Assembly: GCA_025331435.1 (NCBI GenBank)
Contig: JAIWNI010000030.1
Location: 186,001-250,000, forward strand
Origin: Choanephora cucurbitarum
Taxonomy: Eukaryota > Mucoromycota > Mucoromycetes > Mucorales > Choanephoraceae
Direction of reading: 5' to 3'
Length of the DNA: 64,000 nucleotides
Part shown: positions 45,366 through 63,704 of the stretch, piece after piece
Numbering within the stretch: the first letter of the stretch is position 1
Layout: each line of letters starts with the position of its first letter
Program-made: the position numbers and the translations under genes
The notes under the pieces: model-generated
Databases searched by the model: none
The model's input: only the letters and a program-made list of their open reading frames with translations
What the model was told of the DNA's origin: nothing

Positions 45366-48300
45366 ATGTCTGCAGAAGAAAACTATCCAGAGCAACCCTC
45401 TGGCACACTCAGTAGCAGCGCCACCAACCCCTTTAACAAGCAGCCAACTAATCGGAATGGCAAGAAGACAGCACTATCTCACTGGGATAGGCTTCGCGAG
45501 GCTACTTCAGAACTGCACGAAAGCAACTTACTAACAGTGTCTTCAGTTGCCTCATCAAGCTCATCTTCATCTCGTAACAACAATACCACTATTATACCAC
45601 CCATCAAGAACAAACACTTGAATCCGTTTATGCGATCATCAACTTATGAACCTGACTTTCGTCCCACTTTAGCCAACACTACACTTGTAGCAGCACAAGC
45701 AGCTGGCATGACACAGTTCACTCGGAACTTTCGCCCTACAAAACATCAAAATGGTGTCGCCTATACTACTTCCACTGCTGTACAACAGGACATCTATCGT
45801 TTGGAAAGAGATCTCGATAAGTTACTTGCTCAGTTGAACGCTCGATCCCAATATGCTAGTTTTGCAGAATCGATCTCTGCATTTGTACCAGCCACGACCA
45901 CAGCCACATTCAATTTAGATGCAGCTATGGAGACGCCCAAGCGTCAAGATGCGACTAAAATTTCTTTTATTATGTCAGCTATTCTTGAATCTATTAAGAA
46001 ACACAAAGCAGCTACTCGATTGCCATTGACTGGTGAATTGTTAGCATTATTGGCAGCACCTTTCGACCATTCTCCTGTATTAGGTAACGTAAAAAACAAC
46101 TGGATTGTGTGACCATTCAACTCACTGCATGAATTTTGATAGTGTCTGATTGTGAACAAGCTTTGGATGTTTTTGAATATATACAAACCCGATTTACTCA
46201 GATCGATGTTACTGTAAGTACGAATGTCTTTTTTTCTTCTCTCTCTCTCTTTTCTTCTATATCTCATCACCTTATTTTAGGAACATTTCGAACGCTTACT
46301 GTTTATCTGTCGTTTGCTAAGTTCGGGTAACTTGTTTCTAAAGGTAAAACTTAGCTTATTTGATCTATCGTCATTCTCTAACAAAAAGAAACATATAGAA
46401 ACGTGTATTGCAACTCTTAAATGCCATAATTTTGCCATGCACTAAAAACCTTCATTTTCTACCATCAACACCTACTGCATATCATTCTGTTCTATATACC
46501 CTTACCAACGCTCTCATTAGCCTTGAAACTCGAAAATATCAATCGAACAACATTTTTGGAAAAGAATATGTTGCTAATGATTCAGCCACTGAAGAAGCAA
46601 ATATTCGATCTGAATTATTGAAAATATTTGACTTACTATCCAGCGGCACAATTATCCCACCCATAGGTACTGCATGGTCAGCTTATCATTCTGGATCATC
46701 TACTTCCAATTTGACAGCACAGCATTGTGTTGTAGAGGGTCTATTGAAGTGTATGATGGTTGACAACTGTAGCCAATTTAATCCTTATGAGGATACAGAC
46801 AGCTCGCAAAACACTCCTATGATTAAGAAGATTCGAGACAGAATCATTTTGCAGGATTTACTACCTCGTTATTGGATTGATATAGAACCACCTGTTGTAG
46901 ATATAGACCAACAATCGCAGCAAAACAAAGCCTATATAAAGAACATTTTCTTGATTTCAGAAATTGCATGCGAATTGTTTTTAGTGTCCAGCATAGAAGA
47001 CCTCAAAAACAAGGAATCTACTGAGTCAATGCTACTATCATTTATGCTAGAAAGATTGACACCTTCTCAACTTAGCACTTGTCTCGCCAATCGACATACA
47101 AATGAAGCTCAAAAGTCAGTAACTTTGAATGTGATCAACATGCTTTTAGCCTTGCTATCAGTAGCTAGCTTGGAAGAAAAGCCCGTTCGTCATTCTTTTC
47201 CTAGTTATGCCTCTTCTCCTAACCTTAGCCCTCGTCCCTCTACGCCAGATTTTGCGCCTGATCAACTGTCAATTTCTGATATACAGAGTATCAACAATAG
47301 TTTAAACTCAGCACAACACAATCTGCATGATTCTTCAACAACTAAAATTCTGTCATCTATAAAGAGATATGTCGAAGGATTTTGGCATTCTGGCTTTAAG
47401 GACTGCATGATTGAGGGCGTCGTTTCTATGATTCAAGATGCCAGTGGCGATCGTATGGCTTGCACGTATCAGAACCTTGTATTTCACCTTGACTCTAGCA
47501 TTAGTGATGAAATAGCAAAACGAACAATTCCCAGTTTGCTTGATCGACTGGTAGCGGCCTATCCATTGCCATCCACCAATTTCTGCACCATGATGCGCGA
47601 TATATCCAAGAAGTTTCGCTTGTACTTCTATAAACCAGTGGTCGCTTGTGCAGCATCAAATGACGAAGACAAAGTATCAAAGGCTCTTACTCTTATCACT
47701 TGCTTACGAAGATATATTAGTGGCGTTCAGTTTTGGATGCAAGATGCAGAGATGATTAACGTGATATTACTAAGCGACATTGGTCAATCGAAAAAGCAAA
47801 GAGAGGAAGCCAGCACATCTTCAACTCCTCAGCAAAAATCAACTGATGTTCAATGGGGTCATACAACTTTGGGCCAATGCGTCATTGGCATGGAATTTCT
47901 ATGGACAATAAAGGACCTGCGCAACAAACAACAAAACCCTCATCGTAACATGGAAGAAGACGAAATTGCAAAAAAGTTTTTGATCGATCTTGAACGCCGT
48001 CTAGCTGTCTTTTTGACAGCAAAAGAGAAAACTCGGTTTGTACCTATACCGATGCGTATCATTCTATGTAACATATTCTTCGATATTCGTTTCTTTTGTA
48101 ATACAACACATCGACCAGGTTGGCTGACACGAACAGTTGAATGGGCTATTCAGCCTATTGTGCCTGAAGAACAAAGTCCAAACGAGTCGTTCTTATCAAC
48201 AAAAAATAGTCTCACACCCCCTCTTTACATTGGTCATATATCAGACGCCTCTTATATGTTTCAACGTATCCATAGTGTATATCTTAGCGTAGTCGAACAA

Positions 48301-51300
48301 TCGCAATCTGAGATAAATGACTCAACAGCCCGGCCTCCTCAGGGTAGTCAATTGCAAACTACTATATCTCGCCATAAACGACAACAAACTATTTATGCCA
48401 TGTATCCTACCAGCAAAGCAGTTGCTTTGACACTTAGTTTAGACCCACCCGCTACCCCAGGAACTGAGGATCAAGAAACAGCACCTGAAGGGCCTGCCCT
48501 CAAGTTAGCCAAATACCGATTTGAAGATATGGAACAAGTGAATCAAGATACATTTGGATCTGTCTTTTCTCTTTTAGCTGCAGTTTTCACAGCTCTGTCA
48601 TCACAGGAATACAATAAGCTAGTTAAGCCTTTATGGGAGCGCTTTATGGATGATCGCCTACCACAATCTTTTATTCCTACGGTATTTTTATTGATGCAAT
48701 GTGGTGAAAAGATACCTAAAACAATGACTGAAGTGTCGACTCATGATTTTTACAGGTGAGCTTCAAAAACATTTTTATAGAACAAAAAACTGAAAGTAAC
48801 TCTGATCAGTGATGATCCTCTACAGCGGTTGAACATGATTCAAAAACATGCTTCTCTCGAAGCTTTTCGGTTCAATGTACTCAATCAGGAGTACATTCCA
48901 ATCTCTTCAAGAAGACGGCCTTTCCGAGGTGACGGCGGCGCTTTTTCGACACCTTTTGTTCCAACTGATTTGGGTAGTAACCAGTTCTCTTTGGATGAGC
49001 CACGCTGGATGGCTAAACTGAAGAATGCCAGCAACTTTCCAATTGAGCTGAAGCGACAAATTCAAGAGTTGGGCTGGGACGATGACGATAACGTAGAAGA
49101 GCACGAGGCTTTAAAAAAGGTCTTAACGCCATTATCTCTTCTGCCTTCTTTATTCCTAGAAGAAGAAGAGGATGAGCGAATGAATGAGGATGAGGCGCCC
49201 TCCAACAATCTCTCTCTAAACAGAAAGAAATCAGCCGATGTTAGCAAGATCATTGCCCGTCGAAAGCGAGCTACTACCGTACATTCATTGACTGTCTCTT
49301 TCTTGAGTATGGTCGACTTATTGAATGACGATTATAGTGGTGCAGCTAATGCATTACGTGAGCTCTTGGAGCACTTCTTGAGGGATGATCCTGGCCTGTT
49401 CTTGCGGTCGTTTATCAACGATTTAGGAAAATACAAGATTGATCGCCATCGAGACATGCTGACCCGTTTACGTTCTCTTATCAGCATGCAACACAAACTG
49501 CCACCTGGTTTTACACATATCTTGTTCAATTATTTGGCAGGCTTGCTCAAATGGATTGTACGCGAAAACGTTAAAGATGGTTTAGTGTTGATGACTTTGG
49601 TACATCCAATCTTAGCCGAGTTAGTTTTATCCACCAATGATCTGTCTATTCGTGATCTACGAAAAAACAAAATAGAGCACCTGCTAGTTAGTACAGGCAG
49701 GTTTTGGTTCACTCACGAACAGCCAGCCAATATGTTTCCACGTTTTATGATGGATGACAAATCAAGTTTTTATCTCTTGGATATCCCCCCAGAAGTTTTC
49801 TCAGTTGCCATGTTGCGTATCAGTCATGTTCAGTTCTTAACCAACTATTTAATAAGGTATCCACGCGAAGTGTATGCAGTAAAAAAGACGTTACAAGATT
49901 ACGAACCAATACCTATACCTGGTAACTTGCAAGAGCCTAAATGGGTCTCAGAAGATATGTATTATCCTGATATATCCAAACGCAGAAAGCGTGCTTCAAG
50001 CACTTACTTGTATCATGAAGAAGAGAATCTCATCTTACATCAAGTGGGTTCTAAAGAGAAAGCATATCGCCAAATAGGTCAGCAGAGACGAGATACTGAG
50101 GCGTTGTCTACACTACGTGCTCGCGTTTGGCTAAGGTTTATTGATAACTTACTAAATGGTCTCAATCGAAACTACAATGACCGTGATGAATTAGAGCGTA
50201 TTCTACAAGGAATAAGCACTATCATTATTGAACACAACAACGATTTTGGCATTATTGGACAAGCTCTCGTTCTCTATACGCGTATCGTTACTCGATTCAA
50301 GCGTCTTTTTATGTCAAATCGTGGTTATACAACTTTCATTCCTGCTCTCTTTAAGGTATTTTGCGAAGTAGACTGTTTTCATGAAGCAAGATCAGCCATT
50401 GTATTTGCTTGGTGCCGATTCTATGCAGTACATGAAGAATCTTTTGTCTTTCAAATGCTAGGTACCCTTGTTCCAATGATCTTGAACGCACTTGGAAAAT
50501 CTGAGGAAACAGGCAATTGGATGCTGGACAATATGTTTGTATTGATGCAAGCCATGCACGATCCTCCCAATTTAGGCGCTACCTCTGATGTGCTAGGATT
50601 GCAGCTACAGGTCGAACTAGATGACCATGAACGCAGTGTTCAAGATCGTATTGATGCAGTTAGCAATCCAATGGCGATACCCCTTTCCACTGCTATTCTT
50701 AAGCCTTTGACCAGAAGTGTCACTACACCTATAGTCCCCTTGGAAATAAGCACCTATACCAATCGATCGTTTGACTTTCAAAACTTTATCAAGTTGTTCC
50801 TGACCATTATTGCTTACGATGTTGGGTCATTGAGAGCAGAGCAGTTTGTTAAACTCTTTAGATACATGATACCTAGACTGCATCAATTGTCTTTCTTAAG
50901 CGACATCATTGACGAAGGTATGGCTGCTTTGGTTGACGTGTTTGCTAGATTTAGCAAACATGCAAAAGTAGCAGTATCTACAGCCTCTAGTTCAGAAGCA
51001 ACCGCCACAACTTCAGGCGGATATCATGGTGTATCTTCTACTTCAGATCAAGATACTCGTATTCCAGGAAACACACCACGTAACACTGAATCAGCACAGC
51101 ATGCTTATGGAAAGCAATGGCAACAGAACGATAAGTTGAATGTTCGAATGGAATTTATTCTATTGGTTCACGAATACTTCAAACATGATGGTATACTTAA
51201 TGATGTTGCACATGAAAAAATGGCACAAATCATTCGTACTGTATTGCGTGATCATAGTAACATGAAAGGTGTCCAAATCAAAACTGATTGGCTCAAAGAT

Positions 51301-53073
51301 TACCTGATTGACTGCTTGCATTCTATGGTGAACAGTCGTAATCATGCCAAATCCTTTAAGAAGGTGCTCAATATAGTCTTCACACAGTACCGATCGCAAT
51401 GGAAAACCATGGATGCTTCTGATCTTTACGAAGGCCTTGCTATTGTACTTGAAAAGGGACAAAGCAAGACTGTCAACATGCATGATATTGCTGGCTTCAT
51501 CAATGAAAAATTCATACCTTTTGGTCTCAATATTGCCACAACAACTCGTGCTAATTGGGAAAATGGCATGGGCAAATACGAAAGATTTTGCAATGCTCTA
51601 GTCCGTCTTATTGTTGCTATTCTTGAAAATTCCACACAGGATGTTCTTGGTGAAATTGAGACGCAAACACCTACACCCAGTTTGCTGTCTTACATCATCA
51701 TACCCATTTGTCTTCAATATAATTTGCAATGGGACTACACCAACATGCCTATGTCTAGTAAATTTAGACCTGATCCAACTAGTAATTGGATGCGACTTCT
51801 ATACCTTGTATCTCGCGCTTGTAGTCAGGCATTTTTACAGAAAGGCAAGTCATCTAACTTTTTGTTCTCGCAGCTGGCCTCAACACATCAAGATGCCGAT
51901 AATGATTTTTCAGACACCAGGGATCGCAAGCAGACACCTCAATCGGTCGCATTATTGTTTTCGCTAAGTTTTGTAGCCATGAAAATAATCTTAGTACGTG
52001 GCAGTAGTTCATTCAACAAGTTGAAGGGTTCTTGGGTTCAGGTTGCTTATTACATCAAAAGCGCTCTTGTCTTTGGACAAACCCTTCGGTCTTCAAAGGC
52101 CAAGTCCGATTTGCTTTCTTCAATCCAGGGCAATATACCAGGTACACCTGCTGTATCCGGATTAGCTTCTTACAATGGTTCTAGTGCGCATCCATTGCCA
52201 TCATCACCGGGTCTCGCATCTCCTTCACCAGTTGATGCACGCCATTCTTCTGCTTCATTCTCTTTCACAGCTCCTCTCAATGTTGGAACAATATATGATT
52301 TTACGACCTGGCGATTCTTGGAATTTGTCACACTCTATCGCTGCCCGTTACTGGTTTTGTTGAAAGATTCTATTCATGAAAGACTGTTGAATTTGGGAAG
52401 TAACAGTAGTCATAATCGATCCTCCCTCTACGCACCACCTAGCCCTCGAGTCAACATTCCGCTTGGAAGTAACTCTTCTCAGCCATCTGGCACCACAAGA
52501 TGGAAGAGTTGGGGAGGGGACTCAACCTCTCCTACCTCACACACTCGGCATAATTCAGCTAGTGGTATCATGCCTCAACTCAATGTCCAGACAGCAGAGA
52601 GTGGTTCAAGAGTATCTTCATCTGGACTTGGCTTAAATACCCCCAATCATTCTTATCGTATGAGTACAATCAGTGCGACTTCTTCTCCCCATCCTACTGA
52701 TGATCCAGATCGCGAGAGTCATTATTTTCCTCCACCCGCTTCACCTACCAAATCAACACCTGGGGCTCCTCTACCTTCATCGCCTATGCTAAATGGAAAC
52801 AATGCTTTGTTTGGGAACAATCAACAAGGGTCCACCGTTTTGCACGTGTTACACGCAGAGACGATTACCTCTGTTGTTAATGTTCAAATTGCCATGGGAT
52901 TTAAGCCTGCTCTGCCCTGGATGGCCACAAAACGTCAGCAGTTGAAACCATGGCATAACCGAGAAGCAGTGAGACGATTGGCTAGCGAATGGCAATTGTT
53001 GATACAGCTGTACTTAGAAACAGATAACATAGCTACCAAGTCTCAAGTAGCCAACGCAAGTAATGCATATTAG
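45366..53073 (+). CDS. UNC80-like cation channel complex component
   Basis: Very large helical protein matching the fungal UNC80 family; in animals UNC80 scaffolds the NALCN sodium-leak channel, and fungi have the related channel Cch1. Five exons: 45366-46083, 46143-46213, 46281-46343, 46399-48755 and 48810-53073; product 2,490 residues. Seen: YRFEDMEQVNQDTFGSVFSL, then DDPLQRLNMIQKHASLEAFR, FRGDGGAFSTPFVPTDLGSN and FSLDEPRWMAKLKNASN, which follow the order I recall for UNC80 proteins. Long alpha-solenoid stretches occupy residues about 600-1900. The C-terminus (about 2150-2400) is Ser/Pro-rich and probably disordered. There is no transmembrane segment. A remaining possibility is an unrelated helical-repeat scaffold. 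The start at 45366 opens a low-complexity N-terminus and is not well fixed. Confidence 0.68.
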
Positions 53074-54102
53074 ACAGTTCATGTTGTAAATAGATGTAAA
53101 TGTTCAAAATAAAATGATGTTATCCATATTTATGGTCACAACTTAAACAACAGGCAAGTTTGCCCCTCAATCATCTTCTTACGGTTTGTTGATTGTCTAA
53201 AGTCTTTCTCTTCTTTGCAGTTCATAGAAGCATCTAAGCAATGCTACAATGAAAGTTTTTGAGCTTGACTAAACCTTTTTTTTTTTCTCTAAAATACTCT
53301 TCTCAAAATCTATCAACAAAATTCTTAGTTTAACTTTTGCAGCATTTGACCTTTTCATACAACGGTTCTATAGAATATATTTGCCTAGAGGACATGCTGT
53401 GTTATATAAATCTATTTCAAGACTTGGTTTCTGACTTTGCTGTGATCCCCCTTCCATTCTTATTATGGCTTCTTACATACATCTTGTACTTGTTGAACAG
53501 CCTTATTCTTTTTCTTTTCTTTTTTTACTTGACATTTATACACAAGGGCAGTTTTATCATCATTCGACACAATCTTTTCCTGCCCTAAGGCATGCAAAAA
53601 CTTGCTTTTCTGTTATGAGATCTATGGAAAGAGATTGTTTCATTTGTATCCGAAAACGTATATCCTGAATATTGAAAGGCGAGTATATACCCAATAGTAG
53701 ATGCGGCAGCTCAAGCAAAAAACTGTTTCTCCTTTCTCTTCAATTTTTATGCTTCTGTTTATCTGTTACTTCCATTATAACTATGAACTTTGATTGCCTG
53801 TCAAGATCAAAGAAGATGTGTCGGACTTCAACTAATATGAAGTCATCAAGCTCGACAAGCTCAGGTTGCAATTGTGTTATCGAGAATGTTGCTGTTTAGA
53901 CTATAATACTTGGCATTAATTGATTAGCATACCTAATCCTGGGAATATGCTAGTGAAAATGATGTTCAATGAATTAGCTTGGTTTCCTTTAGTATGTGCT
54001 TTTGAACTGACTTTAAATATAAGCTAATCAAGTTTCTTTTAGACGCTACCCTTTCTCTAATTTTTTTTCTCTTTCTCCTTCTGCAACTTTTATATCTTAC
54101 AA
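53074..54102. other. Intergenic region between the UNC80-like gene and UPF1
   Basis: About 1 kb of AT- and T-rich sequence. AAAATAAAATG soon after the UNC80-like stop is a polyadenylation-like word. One very small ORF (53783-53899) is listed separately. The last 60 bp before UPF1 are strongly CT-rich (TTTCTCTTTCTCCTTCTGC), typical of start-proximal leaders here. Confidence 0.55.
53783..53899 (+). CDS. Possible 38-residue Ser/Cys-rich small protein
   Basis: Short ORF starting MNFDCLSRSKKM and ending GCNCVIENVAV, with four cysteines and a Ser/Thr run, preceded by a CT-rich leader like those of real genes nearby. There is no homology I recognise and no signal peptide. It may be a micro-protein, part of a spliced gene, or chance. 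Confidence 0.22.
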   Translation: MNFDCLSRSKKMCRTSTNMKSSSSTSSGCNCVIENVAV

Positions 54103-57100
54103 ATGGACCATTTTGAAGGGGCGTCACAAGACGATTTTACCTTCTTGGAGTACTCGGCAGATACTCAGTCATCACAGTATGAATATGGCGACTTTACGCA
54201 AACTCCACAAGATAACACTGATCTCTCCCTGTCTTCACTTCACTTGAATGACACGCCAACAAAGAAGTTAGAGTCAGAGCAGACTGACAACACAACAGCC
54301 ACTGCATCTACTTCTTTCATCAATGACTTTCAATTTGAAGATACAGACGACTTTGGCGAGTTGATTGTTCGTCCAGAGGAAAAGGATTTGCCTCCTCATG
54401 CCTGTAAATACTGCGGTATTCATTCACCTGCTTCTGTTGTCAAGTGTGTGACTTGTGATAGATGGTTTTGTAATTCAAGAGGAAACACCTCTGGTTCACA
54501 CATTGTCAATCACCTCGTACGTGCTAAACACAAAGAAGTCTGTCTTCACCCTGAGTCACCTTTGGGTGATACTGTACTGGAATGTTACAACTGTGGTTGT
54601 CGTAATGTCTTTTTGTTGGGTTTTATACCAGCCAAGAGTGATACAGTGGTTGTATTGATTTGCAGGTAATGAAAATTAAGTAGAGAAACAAGTTGGATAG
54701 ACTGACATACTTTGAAAAGACAACCCTGTGCTGCTGTACCTTCTTCTAAAGATATGACATGGGATACAACACAATGGATGCCATTGATTGACGATCGATG
54801 CTTCTTGACCTGGTTGGTTAAGATCCCCACTGACCAAGAGCAACTTCGTGCACGCCAAATTTCATCTGCTCAAATCAACAAATTAGAAGAATTATGGAAG
54901 GATAATGGAGAGGCTACTTTGGAGGATTTAGAGAAACCAGGCGTAGATGATGAGCCTCATCCTGTGCTTTTGAGGTAAGTACCATACTGTGTGCAAAGGA
55001 AGGGAAGGTTAAATTGAACCTGTTTCTTGAAGATATGAAGATGCATACCAATATCAAAACATATTTGGTCCACTTGTAATGATGGAAGCAGACTATGACA
55101 AGAAACTAAAGGAGTCTCAAGTGAGTGATTTAGACAGAATGTGAGCCTAATTCTGGACGACTTATGTTGCCTTATAGACTTGTGATGATATTGTTGTCAG
55201 ATGGGATGTAGGTCTCAACCAAAAGAATATCGCTTGGTTTTATTTCCCAAAGTTGGAAATGGGCGAAATCAAATTGGCTGTGGGTGATGAGCTCTGCTTA
55301 AGATACCGTGGTGAATTGCATGAACCATGGAGTGCAACTGGTCATGTGATCAAGATTCCTAATAATGTCAGTGATGAAATTGCATTGGAATTGACTCGCG
55401 CCAACAAAGCACCTACTGATTGTACTCACAACTTTTCAGTTGATTTCGTCTGGAAATCAACTTCATTTGATCGTATGCAATCTGCCATGAAGACTTTTGC
55501 TGTGGATGAGACTAGTGTTAGTGGATATATCTACCATCGCCTTCTTGGCCATGATGTAGAACCTCAAGTGTTGAAAACACAAATGCCAAAGAGGTACAAA
55601 GAAAGAGAGACAAGATATACATATATCAGTTTAGAGCACCAGACTAATCTATCCTAAAACTTAGATTTTCTGCACCCAACCTCCCAGAGCTGAATCACTC
55701 TCAAGTTTATGCTGTCAAATCAGTGCTTCAAAAGCCATTGAGTTTGATCCAAGGTCCTCCAGGTACAGGTAAGACAGTGACTTCAGCATCCATTGTCTAC
55801 CATTTGGCCAAGATGAACCCAGGTCAAGTATTGGTATGTGCTCCCTCCAATGTGGCTGTCGATCAATTGGCGGAAAAGATCCATCAAACCGGCCTCAAGG
55901 TAGTTCGTATAACAGCCAAGTCAAGAGAAGAACTCGATTCACCTGTCTCTTTCTTGACGCTTCACGAACAAGTCCAGAACAATGACACCAATGTAGAACT
56001 TCAGAAACTGATTCATCTGAAGCGCGATCAAGGCGAATTGAGTGCTGCTGATGAGAAGAAATACAAGTCCTTGAAGCGTGCTTGTGAAAAGGAAATCTTG
56101 CAGAACGCAGATGTCATCTGTTGTACAAGTGTTGGTGCGGGCGATCCTCGTGTAGCCAAGTTGAGATTCCGTACGGTTTTGATTGATGAAGCTACACAAG
56201 CTTCCGAACCTGAATGTATGATTCCACTTGTATTAGGCTGTAAACAGGCTGTGCTTGTAGGCGATCATCAGCAATTGGGTCCTGTCATTATGAACAAGAA
56301 GGCCGCTCGTGCTGGTCTTTGTCAATCTCTTTTCGAAAGATTGGTCATCCTTGGTATTCGTCCTATTCGTCTTCAAGTACAATACCGTATGCATCCTTGT
56401 CTCTCGGAGTTTCCTAGCAATATGTTCTACGAAGGCACCCTTCAAAATGGTATCACGACTCAAGAACGTATCCGAAAAAATGTCGATTTCCCATGGCCTG
56501 TTCCTGAAACCCCCATGATGTTCTATGTCAATTTGGGCAATGAGGAAATCTCAACTTCTGGTACCTCTTATCTTAACCGAACTGAAGCCTCCAATTGTGA
56601 AAAAATTGTTACTCGATTCATGAAATCTGGCATTTTGCCTTCCCAGATTGGTGTAGTAACACCTTATGAAGGTCAACGTTCTTACATTGTCCAGTACATG
56701 CAGTTCAATGGTTCTTTGCGTAAGGATCTCTACAAGGAAATAGAAGTAGCCAGTGTAGATGCCTTCCAAGGTCGTGAAAAAGATTATATTATTCTTAGTT
56801 GTGTTCGATCCAATGAACATCAAGGCATTGGTTTCTTGAGTGATCCTAGACGTCTTAATGTAGCTTTGACCCGTGCCAAATATGGTGTTGTGATTCTAGG
56901 TAACCCTAAAATTTTGAGCAGACATCCCTTGTGGCACCACCTTTTGGTTCATTACAAGGAAAAAGGCTGCCTTGTAGATGGTGCACTCAACAATCTGCGT
57001 GTCTCTATGATCCAATTCAATCGACCTAGAAAAGCTTATCGCAAGGACGATAAATTCCGTCAAGGATTAGCCCATCAAGTAGATGCTAGAGAAGCATTCG

Positions 57101-57720
57101 CTAGACCTCCTTTGGCTGCGGATAACCGACGTGGTATGAACGGTGGTAGCGGTATGAGCTCTATGATGGCTGGTGGTAGTGACGGAAGAGGCTACGGTCA
57201 AGACTTCATGCAAACACATGATCCTGTAGGCTATATTCCTTCTGAAATGGGCTCTTTGCCCAATTCTCAATTTAGTATTCCCTTCATTCCCTCAGCAAGT
57301 GGTCCTTTCACTCAGGATTTATCTCAATCTAGTGTTTTCAATCGAAAGAATATGCGCCAAGTAGGCGAAGACATGCCTAACTCTCAGTCTACTTATTCAC
57401 AACAATCTACACAACAGAGCCAGCGGTATGTACCTGGCTCTTCTACTTTTGCCAACCATGCTATGGGATGGCAACATATGGGCAATCATGCAAACGGCAG
57501 TTCTCAAAACTTATATAGCAGCCAAACTTCTATCGGTTTGGCTTTATCACAAAGTGATCGATTACGCATGATGAGTGAAATGGCTAGCCAAAACCCCAGT
57601 ATGAGCCAAGACAGCATACAGTATCCTTATGAAGATTACAAGACTCAAGATGTTTCCTCTATGATGAGTCAAGATTTCGATATTCGTAGTCAAGCAAGCC
57701 AATCATTTACGCAATTTTAA
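54103..57720 (+). CDS. UPF1: UPF1/NAM7 RNA helicase of nonsense-mediated decay
   Basis: ATP-dependent SF1 RNA helicase that drives nonsense-mediated mRNA decay at terminating ribosomes in the cytoplasm. Five exons: 54103-54665, 54720-54974, 55033-55120, 55178-55593 and 55665-57720; product 1,125 residues, like the animal protein. Seen: an acidic N-terminus with SQ sites; the Cys/His-rich UPF2-binding domain from residue 101 ([35 protein letters not shown]); Walker A GPPGTGKT (471-478); [17 protein letters not shown]; Walker [52 protein letters not shown]; and [17 protein letters not shown]. The last about 200 residues are Ser/Gln-rich with many SQ/TQ pairs, the class of site phosphorylated by SMG1 in animals. 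Confidence 0.97.
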
Positions 57721-58561
57721 CCTGCTTCAAACAAACATGTTTTCTCTCTCTTGTAAAGTATTCCCTTTCCCTCTTTCGTGTCGGATATGTACACATTATA
57801 TATAAACCTTGCTCTATCTATCTCTTTCTGCTTACAGGATTCTTTGTCTGTAGGAAGGCGCGTTTATTAGAGAGCTAGAGAAAGGGTGAGAATGTTTTCT
57901 TTTTAAGGTTTTTGTGTCTTAGCAGTTAATTGTTCTTCATGAACACTACCGTAAATAAAGTTTTTAACCCAGAGTGGAATTCTGTTGTCTTGTTGTTGCT
58001 TGGGAAGATACTGACTTTCTTGTGGATATAGTACAGAAAATATGAGATCTCACTAATAGGTGGTTGCAATTATTAATCTATTTTCTGAAGCTTTTCTCGT
58101 ATCTTCTAAATCTGAGCTTAATTAAGAAATGATTGGCTAAAATGAAATTATGGTTTTTGTTGAATATTCAGAATTAGGTATATCAATTTTGAAGTGTCTA
58201 ATTCTGAGCTGACAACTTTCTTTTTGAGACGTTTGAATGCTTATACATTTCCAAGGCTTAAAGCCCGATTGGAGGTCAATAACGTATATCACTTTGTCTT
58301 GGGAGGTACTCAACAGTAATAAAAGTACTTTTGTTTCGAGTTGTAGGCTTTATTTTAGATACGAAAGGGCTTCAGATGCGGATTTAAAATTAAAATACTC
58401 TGTTATCAAAAGGTTTTTTTTATCTTAGGAACTTGAAAGAGACTAAAGAATGCAATTTTCAACGTGACTGTACTTGCTGATAAATCAATATAAGTAAGTT
58501 TCTCGAAACCATTCTTTTTTTATTGAGGCTGTGCTTTTTTTCCTTTCTGTTTTTTTTCGCC
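57721..58561. other. Intergenic region between UPF1 and the ABC transporter
   Basis: Begins with a T/C-rich UPF1 3' flank and an AATAAAG polyadenylation-like word at about 57954. The remainder is AT-rich. T-tracts (58512-58556) precede the transporter start. No other feature was found. Confidence 0.6.
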
Positions 58562-63704
<5,143 letters not shown>

